A stretch of 5,080 nucleotides of DNA from Bacteroidota bacterium (GTDB taxonomy: Bacteria > Bacteroidota > Bacteroidia > Bacteroidales > Lentimicrobiaceae). The stretch's first letter is position 1. Each line of letters begins with the position of its first letter. The notes under the pieces are model-generated. The model was not told the origin of the DNA, did not search any database, and saw only the letters and a list, made by a program, of their open reading frames with translations. Position numbers and translations under genes: made by a program. The stretch covers positions 1-5,080 of the forward strand of contig JAEYXG010000304.1 of the NCBI GenBank assembly GCA_023428585.1, in the 5' to 3' direction. Of the stretch, positions 1 through 5,080 are shown piece by piece.

Positions 1-1358
1 GGATTGTATGCTGGGAGGACAACCGCAACGATGCCAATGATGTATATGCCCAGAACTTTTCCATTGCCGGAACACTGGGGCCTTATGAAATCGTCTTCGG
101 CCATATACAAGGACATGTTACACTTAATGGTGGCAACGGAAATATCACACAGGTTGTTGTATCTGCCGGTAACAATTCAACTTTCCCTGATCCAACCGGC
201 GACTATATACTGCAGGTTCAAACAGGCACATACGATGTTGTTGCTTCACTCAACGGCTATTATCCTGATACTGTATCCGGAGTAATAGTCCTTGAAGATC
301 AAACCACCAACAACATTGACTTCGTGTTAGAGCCTGTTCCCACTACCGGCTTTATTGATGGAATGGTTGAACTGGCTGATGGTTCAGGAGATATAACTCA
401 GACTATCATCACTGCAGGAGCCATAACCACCAATCCTGATGCTGCCGGTCATTATTCCATGGAAGTTGGCGTAGGTACCTGGGATGTTCAGGCCACACTT
501 GATGGCTACACTCCTCAAATAAGGTCGAATGTGGCGGTAGCTCCCGGTGAAACGACTTATGACATCGACTTCCTGCTATCACTATTGCCCACAACCGGCT
601 TTCTTTACGGAACCGTCACCATTGAAGGCAATATGGCTGATGTAACCCAAGCAACAGTATCCGCCGGGACCGCTTCAGTACACCCTGATGCAAACGGCGA
701 TTATCTGATGGAACTCCCTGTAGGAATATTGGATGTTACAGCAAGCCATCCTTATACGGAAGTTGTCACAATGGAGGTTGACATAACTCCCGGTGGTAGC
801 ATTCCGCAGGATTTCAGCCTTCTCATGCTCCGTAGGGACCTTATCTGCAAGGTATATCAATACCCGACAACCTTTCCACTGTTTGGTTCAGTTGTGCATC
901 TCGATGGTCCGGAAGGAAGCTATGATGGAACACTTGAAACGGATTCACTTGTGTTTTCCCAGGTACCCTATGGCCTCTACTCCGGAGAAGCATCATATTT
1001 TGGAGACTACTTTGATGAAGCAGATACAATTATCAATCAGTCAAATGACCAGCTTGTTTTCTCAATTATAGTCTCATCAGCCCGAACCGACCTGTTTAAA
1101 CCACTCTTCATCAGCCCCAACCCTGTTACTCCCGACGGAATCCTTCATATCCAGAACGATGGCAACTTGAAAGGTACACTTACTATTTTTGACACATACG
1201 GCAGAAAAGTATCAGAAATTTACATAGATCCTCAGAACCAACCGTTTTTTCCTGTTACTTTGCTCTTTAATAAACAAGACGTACCCGAAGGTATTTACTT
1301 TTTACATCTTGTTTCAGGTAATGACCATATCAATGCTAAATTGTTAATCAAAAAGTAG
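1..1358 (+). CDS. T9SS-secreted protein with carboxypeptidase-regulatory-like repeats (3' part of gene)
   Basis: The frame is open from the left edge (first full codon at 3), so the true start lies outside the window; 451 residues are visible. The first ~30 residues contain CWEDNRNDANDVYAQN, typical of the 'W-E-D-x-R-N...Y-A-Q' beta-propeller-like repeats in Bacteroidota surface proteins. Three tandem ~83-residue beta-sandwich repeats of the carboxypeptidase-regulatory-like type follow (visible residues 34-116, 117-199, 200-280), each with a PDxxGxY core and a GxxDVxAS strand. A more divergent sandwich (about 281-365) leads into a C-terminal sorting domain (about 369-451) with the SPNPV opening, TIFDTYGRKV, VPEGIYFLHL and the basic end KLLIKK. 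In this family the last domain directs export through the type IX system, after which it is normally cleaved. The protein is therefore inferred to be secreted or cell-surface. Its substrate or partner cannot be told from this part. A GTG at 324 is internal, not the start. Confidence 0.9.
   Translation, partial: IVCWEDNRNDANDVYAQNFSIAGTLGPYEIVFGHIQGHVTLNGGNGNITQVVVSAGNNSTFPDPTGDYILQVQTGTYDVVASLNGYYPDTVSGVIVLEDQTTNNIDFVLEPVPTTGFIDGMVELADGSGDITQTIITAGAITTNPDAAGHYSMEVGVGTWDVQATLDGYTPQIRSNVAVAPGETTYDIDFLLSLLPTTGFLYGTVTIEGNMADVTQATVSAGTASVHPDANGDYLMELPVGILDVTASHPYTEVVTMEVDITPGGSIPQDFSLLMLRRDLICKVYQYPTTFPLFGSVVHLDGPEGSYDGTLETDSLVFSQVPYGLYSGEASYFGDYFDEADTIINQSNDQLVFSIIVSSARTDLFKPLFISPNPVTPDGILHIQNDGNLKGTLTIFDTYGRKVSEIYIDPQNQPFFPVTLLFNKQDVPEGIYFLHLVSGNDHINAKLLIKK
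102..842 (+). repeat. Three tandem in-frame 249-bp domain repeats
   Basis: The repeats run 102-350, 351-599 and 600-842. The first two are exactly 249 bases (83 codons) and each ends in the linker PTTG just before the next repeat opens (HIQG, FIDG, FLYG). The third is slightly shorter and loses the linker. Shared positions include ITQ/VTQ, VSAG/ITAG, PDxxGxY, GTYDV/GTWDV/GILDV and a closing IDFxL or DFSLL. DNA identity is clearly reduced but the period is kept, which points to old domain duplication rather than recent slippage. Confidence 0.85.
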
Positions 1359-1417
1359 CGCAGTGTCCTTACCGGCGAAAAATTAAATTATTATTTACAC
1401 TTAACATTTTACGTTAA

Positions 1418-2131
1418 ATGCGAAAAATCTCAATTTACCTCTTATCCTTTATGCTGCTGATTGCTGCCAGCTGTCAGAGAAAAGCTGCCGACCAGCAGGT
1501 TGAATTACCCGCAGGCATGCACGCCGCCACTATTCTTGAAGTAAAACAGGCATCAAGTTATTCCTATTTCCAGGTCTTTGAAGAAAACCGCAAATTCTGG
1601 ATGGCTACTACCATTCTCGATGCCAAGGAAGGTGATGTCATTTATTATACTGATGCCTTTGAGATGAAGGATTTTAAAAGCAAGGAGTTGAACAAGACAT
1701 TTGAATCCATTATGTTTGTCAACGATGCCTCTCTCACTTTTGAAAAACCTCAGGCTAAATCTCCAGGTGCTGTAAATCCAAATCAGGTAAGAGATCTGGA
1801 GTTTGCAAAAGCTCCCGGAGGTATGACCATGGAAGAGATTTACAAGAACAAGGAAAATCTTGATGGCAAGGTAGTCTCCATCAGAGGCATGATAGTTAAA
1901 TACAACCGTAACATCATGAAAAAGAACTGGGCTCATATACAGGACGGTACAAGTTTCGACGGCCATTACGACCTTACCATCACTACCAATGATACCCTTG
2001 CAGAAGGCAATATTGTGGTCTTTACCGGAACCATACACCTGAATAAGGACTTCGGCCACGGTTATGCTTATGATATAATTATGGAAGATGCCAAGGCAAG
2101 TGAAGTTGAAAGCACATCGGCCAACATATAG
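1418..2131 (+). CDS. Putative lipoprotein with two OB-like domains
   Basis: The 237-residue product opens with MRK, a hydrophobic stretch and a relaxed lipobox ending at Cys19 (IAASC, with Ala rather than Leu at -3). It is therefore probably lipidated and held in the envelope. Two domains follow. Residues ~35-108 (HAATILEV..., SSYSYFQV, KFWMATT, MKDFKSKELNKTF) resemble the N-terminal half of a bacterial family usually called 'DNA-binding' or 'nucleotide-binding' protein. Residues ~138-226 form an OB-fold-like domain with MEEIYKNKENLDGK, VVSIRGMIVKYNRNIM, NWAHIQDGT, DLTITT, VVFTGTI and NKDFGHGYAYDIIMEDA. Despite the family name, an envelope location makes a role in DNA binding doubtful; the ligand is unknown. 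It starts 59 bases after the stop of the secreted protein and could share its transcript. No clear Shine-Dalgarno is seen, as is usual in this phylum. The ATG is chosen because the signal peptide begins there. Confidence 0.85.
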   Translation: MRKISIYLLSFMLLIAASCQRKAADQQVELPAGMHAATILEVKQASSYSYFQVFEENRKFWMATTILDAKEGDVIYYTDAFEMKDFKSKELNKTFESIMFVNDASLTFEKPQAKSPGAVNPNQVRDLEFAKAPGGMTMEEIYKNKENLDGKVVSIRGMIVKYNRNIMKKNWAHIQDGTSFDGHYDLTITTNDTLAEGNIVVFTGTIHLNKDFGHGYAYDIIMEDAKASEVESTSANI

Positions 2132-2198
2132 TCCCCATAAATAGCAGAATAATCTATATAGCCGTGTTCTGAGTCCTTTCTAACTCAAACTCAACCAA

Positions 2199-2239
2199 AT
2201 AAAGAAGGAGCCGCATCAGTGATGTGGCTCCTTCTTTAT
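2199..2239. terminator. Bidirectional palindromic terminator between convergent genes
   Basis: Two 20-base arms (2199-2218 and 2220-2239) are separated by one central base and differ at one position, which would be a G-U pair in one RNA. The stem contains a GC-rich GGAGCC/GGCTCC core flanked by AAAGAA/TTCTTT, so each strand gives a hairpin followed by a T-rich run. The leftward transcript has the better tail (TTCTTTATTT). It sits where the rightward lipoprotein gene and the leftward flavoprotein gene converge. The stop codon of the flavoprotein gene lies inside it. Confidence 0.8.
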
Positions 2240-3676
2240 CATATGGGCTACAAAAGTACCCATGGAAAAACACCCCTGAAGAAGGTAACCACCTGTAGGT
2301 GCATCCCAGTTTACCATCTCACCAATGCAATATACGCTGGGGGCCTTCCTTAATGAAAAATCCTCCTGCAGATAAGCCGGGTCAATGCCTCCAACCACAC
2401 TGATAGCCTCTTCCACCGGTCGTAAAGATTGAACCGGCAATGCCAGCTTCTTTACGGATGCACAGAATCGCAATGGATCAATGAATTCCCCTTTACTCGT
2501 AAATGCTTTTATTACAGCCATCTGCGCACTATCAAGTGACAAAGTCCTGCCAAAGGATGATGATTTCTTCCTGTTGATCTTGCTAATCAATTGATCATGT
2601 GAATTCAGCGGTTTAAAGTCTAGAACCAGTGAAACTACCGCTCCATCAGCAATTTTCTGTCTGATCACCGGAATCAGGGGATAAATGGCCGTTCCTTCCA
2701 ATCCATAATCCGTTATTAGTGCTTCACCCTTGGAAATGGTATTATTGGTTGTATTAATTTCAATATCTGATGGTGTTGTATTGGTACCGGTTAAAGTATT
2801 ATTAATCACTGCCGGCTTTCCACCTATTTCCGTTAAATACTCCTTATCATCAGGTGATGTGTTTCCCTTATAAGCTGGAACAGACATCTCTTCATTACTT
2901 TCAACTGAAATCTTCAGATTCTTGAGCGGTTTACCTGCATGGAACTCTGATACAGAACGAGGCCAATTGATATTGACACCACAATTGGAAGGTTGAAACG
3001 ACAGAGTGGGAATACCATGCTCGCGGAACATCTCTACCCATCTGCCATCTGATCCCGTCAGAGGCCAAGAAGCTCCACCCAGCGCTAATACAGCAAAGTC
3101 GGCGTCATAATGCATTATTCTACTTTCTTCCATTCCATTCTCCTTTACATGAAATGTAAATCGCTTATCAGCATTACCCCCTTTTGGCTTCTCTTTAGTT
3201 AAATTTGTCACCCTATGCTTGCCGGATGACGTTGTTTCATTGTCGCCATATTCCCCTGATATATCATCGGAAAACCCTATTAACCGGAGATTCAAATAGA
3301 TAGTTACACTTTTTTCAAGCAGTGAATCCGTTATCCTTTTTAGTACAATTGACGCATCCATGCCCTTTTCAGGAAACACTTTTCCACTGGTGCCTTCATA
3401 GGTAGGGATACCCAGATCCATCAACCACTTTCTGAAATCAGCCTGATCAAAGCAATCCAGCACTTTATCCATGATTCCGAAAGGCGAATAGGCACTTTTA
3501 AGTTCTTCACGATCGGCCAGATGTGTTATATTCAAACCACCCTTCCCTGCCAACAGGAATTTCCTGCCAAGTTGTGGTCCCTTCTCAAACAGCTTTACTT
3601 CAAATGACTCCGCCAGATGCCAGGCAGCCATCATTCCTGCCGGACCACCACCAACAACCACGACTTTCTTACTCAT
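2216..3676 (-). CDS. FAD-dependent flavoprotein, PP_4765 (TIGR03862) / HI0933-like family
   Basis: The product has 486 residues. The N-terminal FAD-binding Rossmann motif is VVVVGGGPAGMMAAW (residues 5-19), with the ribose-binding acidic residue at Glu31. The family signature RKFLLAGKGGLNITH (38-52) follows, then SGKVFPEKGMDAS (97-109), LALGGASWPLTGSDG (197-211), GEALITDYGLEGTAIYPL (317-334) and the C-terminal FAD-contacting GEMVNWDAPTGGYLLQGCF (452-470). This is the PP_4765 branch of the HI0933-like flavoproteins. E. coli YhiN, in the same superfamily, has been reported to be a 23S rRNA dihydrouridine synthase; whether this branch has a similar role is not known. Family members are usually about 400 residues. 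The excess here lies in two low-complexity inserts, about 138-171 and 261-316. The ATG overlaps the stop of the upstream VF530 gene (ATGA), so the two are probably translationally coupled. The cytoplasmic location is inferred from the lack of a signal peptide. Confidence 0.93.
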   Translation of the reverse strand: MSKKVVVVGGGPAGMMAAWHLAESFEVKLFEKGPQLGRKFLLAGKGGLNITHLADREELKSAYSPFGIMDKVLDCFDQADFRKWLMDLGIPTYEGTSGKVFPEKGMDASIVLKRITDSLLEKSVTIYLNLRLIGFSDDISGEYGDNETTSSGKHRVTNLTKEKPKGGNADKRFTFHVKENGMEESRIMHYDADFAVLALGGASWPLTGSDGRWVEMFREHGIPTLSFQPSNCGVNINWPRSVSEFHAGKPLKNLKISVESNEEMSVPAYKGNTSPDDKEYLTEIGGKPAVINNTLTGTNTTPSDIEINTTNNTISKGEALITDYGLEGTAIYPLIPVIRQKIADGAVVSLVLDFKPLNSHDQLISKINRKKSSSFGRTLSLDSAQMAVIKAFTSKGEFIDPLRFCASVKKLALPVQSLRPVEEAISVVGGIDPAYLQEDFSLRKAPSVYCIGEMVNWDAPTGGYLLQGCFSMGTFVAHMIKKEPHH

Positions 3677-3897
3677 TTCCGGCGGGATATAAGAGTAACA
3701 TACAACTCCTCAACTTTCTCCCTTGCCCAGGGAGTCTTGCGTAAAAACTTAAGGCTTGACTGCACCGAAGGATTTTCCTTGAAGCAGCGGATGTTGACAT
3801 AATAGCTCAACCGCTCCCACCCGTAATGAGCTTCAAGTTCCACCAATATCTGTTCAAGCGTAATCCCGTGCAAAGGATTGTTAGGCTGTGTTCCCAT
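3673..3897 (-). CDS. VF530 family (DUF2132) small putative DNA-binding protein
   Basis: This is a 74-residue protein of the length typical for VF530. The family hallmarks are all present: NPLHGITLE (residues 7-15), the ELEAHYGW segment (20-27), the cysteine-phenylalanine motif IRCF (36-39) and the highly conserved SSLKFLRKTPWAREKVE (47-63). The basic C-terminus is SRRK. Family members are small helical proteins annotated as DNA-binding; the biological role is unknown. The last four bases overlap the start of the flavoprotein gene (ATGA), so the pair is read as one unit. The ATG at 3897 lies only a few bases downstream of a possible -7 promoter element. No ribosome binding site is evident, apart from a G-rich GGG directly before the ATG. 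Confidence 0.93.
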   Translation of the reverse strand: MGTQPNNPLHGITLEQILVELEAHYGWERLSYYVNIRCFKENPSVQSSLKFLRKTPWAREKVEELYVTLISRRK

Positions 3898-3901
3898 CCC
3901 A

Positions 3902-3909
3902 CAAATGTA
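3902..3909 (-). promoter_or_regulatory. Possible Bacteroidota -7 promoter element upstream of VF530 gene
   Basis: Read leftward, the bases are TACATTTG, an exact match to the TAnnTTTG -7 consensus of the primary sigma factor in this phylum. The flanking sequence is AT-rich. No convincing TTG -33 box is found at the usual spacing: the nearest TTG is only about 13 bases upstream. If real, transcription would begin at or just beside the VF530 start codon, giving an almost leaderless message. A chance match in AT-rich DNA is possible. Confidence 0.25.
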
Positions 3910-3927
3910 ATTAATTTACTCGCAATA

Positions 3928-3955
3928 TCGCTCCATCGCTTAGTCGCTCCATCGC
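3928..3955. repeat. Short direct repeat (12 bp, period 16) in intergenic gap
   Basis: TCGCTCCATCGC occurs at 3928-3939 and again at 3944-3955, with four bases between the copies. On the leftward strand it reads GCGATGGAGCGA twice. It lies in the 86-base gap between the E2 fragment and the VF530 gene. Its composition differs from the AT-rich bases beside it. With two copies it could be a slippage product or a pair of operator half-sites; nothing more can be supported. Confidence 0.6.
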
Positions 3956-3983
3956 ACACCCGCAAAGTCACTCCCTCAATCCC

Positions 3984-4295
3984 TCACAATCCTACCCCAT
4001 TCTCAATATTACGCGTCAAATCCCTTACAAACCGGGACACTGGTGCTCCATCTACCACATCATGGTCAATCATTACAGTAAGCGTGAGAAATTCCCTGAG
4101 GGCCAATTGATCATCTATCATCACCGGTTTATGAACTATGTTGCCAATACCGAAACAAACGGGGTGTATGGACACAGGGATAAACCATCCCGGCGAATTT
4201 CCTGAAATACCAGGCGATGTGACAGCCACATTACCCATCTTTTTATACGCCAGATGCGGATGGTTCAGCAGATAATGCCAGAAATATCTTCGCAT
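3984..4295 (-). CDS. C-terminal fragment of 2-oxoacid dehydrogenase E2-type acyltransferase (probably 5'-truncated)
   Basis: The 103-residue frame matches only the C-terminal half of the E2/chloramphenicol-acetyltransferase-like catalytic domain. It contains RRYFWHYLLNHPHLAYKKMG, then NVAVTSPGISG, GWFIPVSIHP, KPVMIDDQLALREFLTLTV and the catalytic motif HDVVDG (His at residue 78) in DHDVVDGAPVSRFVRDL. Complete stand-alone domains of this type run to over 200 residues and begin with beta strands that are absent here. The family-like reading continues upstream of the ATG (residues RYYLPGF, codons ending at 4296) but stops being family-like at the archaemetzincin stop codon, 25 bases before the ATG. 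No ATG, GTG or TTG is available further upstream in frame before a stop at about 4391. The simplest reading is a remnant left by a deletion. A short functional protein is possible, since the catalytic motif is intact. Confidence 0.75.
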   Translation of the reverse strand: MRRYFWHYLLNHPHLAYKKMGNVAVTSPGISGNSPGWFIPVSIHPVCFGIGNIVHKPVMIDDQLALREFLTLTVMIDHDVVDGAPVSRFVRDLTRNIENGVGL

Positions 4296-4320
4296 GAATC
4301 CCGGCAGATAATATCGGTTA

Positions 4321-4872
4321 TCATCTTTCCAGCGCTGACCTTGATTTTTCCAGCTCCCTGCGACAAGCTGAACACAGCCTGTGACCTTTCATGTCAATAT
4401 CTTCAACATAGGTGCTTGAATGCATCACACAAGCAGTGTTGATGCAATGTATGAGTCCAAAGGCATGCCCCAATTCGTGTATAACCTCTTTTCTGAACCT
4501 GTCGGTGAGCAGCTTGTCGTCCTTTGGCATTCCATAGCGTTCATTGCTTAAACGGTGTATGGAGGCAATGCCCGTTCTGCCGTTTAGGAAAGCTTGCCCG
4601 AATATGTATGTGAGTATGGGTATAAACAGGTCCACATTAAAAATTGCGAGTGTCTTCACATTGTCGGCCCCATAGTTCTCATCTATTTTGCGCAGCAATT
4701 CGTCGCCATTGTATTGCCTTCTCCTGCCATCGTAATACTCACTGATATCCATATAGCCTTCCTTAATGAACACGGGTAAGGAATACTCCTTCTCTATGTC
4801 GCTTACGATCACTTCTGGAAGCACGTTACCTGAATAACCAAAGGAGATTAACAATATACGGTCAGGATTCAT
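4321..4872 (-). CDS. amzA: Archaemetzincin-family zinc metalloprotease
   Basis: The 183-residue length is normal for the family. The zinc-binding motif HELGHAFGLIHC spans residues 132-143, with His132, His136 and His142 as expected metal ligands and Glu133 as the catalytic base. The Met-turn is CVM at 148-150. Cys143, Cys148, Cys167 and Cys170 (the CSAC near the end) form the second, structural zinc site that distinguishes archaemetzincins from other metzincins. The N-terminal half has the expected alternating fold (RILLISFGY; LPVFIKEGYMDIS; VKTLAIFNVDLFIPILTYIFGQA). There is no signal peptide, so it is inferred to act in the cytoplasm; substrates are unknown, and archaeal members show little activity on common substrates. 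The start ATG is 5 bases after the stop of the sigma-54 regulator, and a weak AGG lies 8 bases before it, so co-transcription is likely. The C-terminus is complete, since the family normally ends soon after the last two cysteines. Confidence 0.95.
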   Translation of the reverse strand: MNPDRILLISFGYSGNVLPEVIVSDIEKEYSLPVFIKEGYMDISEYYDGRRRQYNGDELLRKIDENYGADNVKTLAIFNVDLFIPILTYIFGQAFLNGRTGIASIHRLSNERYGMPKDDKLLTDRFRKEVIHELGHAFGLIHCINTACVMHSSTYVEDIDMKGHRLCSACRRELEKSRSALER

Positions 4873-4877
4873 CTCTA

Positions 4878-5080
4878 TTACCTGGCTTGTTTCAGATCAT
4901 ATTTCCGGATCTTGTTATAGAGTGTTACCCGGTCAACCTTCAATGCCTTGGCTGCTGCCGATATATTCCAGGCATATTTATCAAGGATCATGGAGATGTG
5001 ATTTTTTTCCAGATCGTCCAAACTCTCAATTGATGGACTTACCACATCCTTGATAATCGGGAGGTCCTTAAGGGTAATCT
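4878..5080 (-). CDS. Sigma-54-dependent NtrC-type regulator, C-terminal end with Fis-type HTH (5' part outside window)
   Basis: This coding stretch, open to the right edge, gives 66 residues and a TAA stop at 4878-4880. It begins with ITLKDLP, the segment that closes the AAA+ sigma-54 activator domain. A linker follows, then LDDLEKNHISMILDKYAWNI (about 20-39) and SAAAKALKVDRVTLYNKIRK (40-59), which together form the Fis-family helix-turn-helix. The recognition helix is at about 48-60. Full-length relatives have an N-terminal receiver or sensor domain and the ATPase, both beyond the window, so it cannot be told whether this is a two-component response regulator. It lies directly upstream of the archaemetzincin gene on the same strand, which may belong to its operon. 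Confidence 0.92.
   Translation of the reverse strand, partial: ITLKDLPIIKDVVSPSIESLDDLEKNHISMILDKYAWNISAAAKALKVDRVTLYNKIRKYDLKQAR

Noticed and set aside
4..285. 93-codon rightward frame starting at 4
   Set aside because: It overlaps the secreted-protein frame, which has clear domain signals; the alternative translation shows no recognisable pattern.
102..842. CRISPR or other non-coding repeat array
   Set aside because: The repeats are long, in frame and diverged at DNA level while the protein pattern is kept, as expected for duplicated domains.
324..1358. GTG at 324 as the start of the secreted-protein gene
   Set aside because: The same frame is open back to the window edge and encodes a full additional repeat (102-350) and a propeller-like motif, so 324 is internal.
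1553..2059. 168-codon open frame on the leftward strand inside the lipoprotein gene
   Set aside because: It is antisense to a recognised gene and shows no family motif; it is a frame shadow.
4268..4312. Nine-base direct repeat GCAGATAAT (4268-4276 and 4304-4312), considered as a deletion scar or insertion-site duplication
   Set aside because: Both copies fall within coding sequence 36 bases apart at similar YYL/HYLL residues, with no mobile element between them. Chance is the likelier cause.
4254..4442. Rightward frame opposite the archaemetzincin/E2 junction as the missing acyltransferase N-terminus
   Set aside because: It is on the opposite strand and its translation shows no acyltransferase features.

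Overview
The window most likely comes from a member of the Bacteroidota, probably in or near the Bacteroidales/Marinilabiliales. Four things point there. The first gene ends in a type IX secretion (Por) C-terminal sorting domain, a system confined to this phylum. The gene starts have little or no Shine-Dalgarno signal. One intergenic gap holds a TAnnTTTG-type -7 element. The base composition is moderate.

Layout. Two genes read rightward. The first (1-1358, 5' end outside the window) is the C-terminal part of a large secreted protein with three near-identical-length carboxypeptidase-regulatory-like beta-sandwich repeats, a fourth divergent sandwich and the T9SS sorting tail. The second (1418-2131) is a lipoprotein with two predicted OB-like domains. 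They meet a leftward cluster head-on at a strong, near-perfect palindromic terminator (2199-2239). This terminator contains the last codons and stop of the opposing gene.

The leftward cluster, in its own direction of transcription, is: the 3' end of an NtrC-type sigma-54 activator with a Fis-type HTH (4878-5080); an archaemetzincin zinc protease (4321-4872), 5 bases later; a short C-terminal piece of a 2-oxoacid-dehydrogenase E2-type acyltransferase (3984-4295) that looks 5'-truncated; a VF530-family small nucleic-acid-binding protein (3673-3897); and a PP_4765/HI0933-type flavoprotein (2216-3676), whose start overlaps the VF530 stop in an ATGA. The first two genes look like one transcription unit, and so do the last two. 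Whether all five are co-transcribed is less clear, because an 86-base gap with a short tandem repeat and a possible promoter lies between the E2 piece and VF530.

I see no CRISPR array, RNA gene, insertion sequence or recognisable defence system. The parts most worth following are the truncated E2 gene butted against the archaemetzincin stop, the two low-complexity inserts in the flavoprotein, the VF530-flavoprotein coupling, and the terminator embedded in coding sequence.
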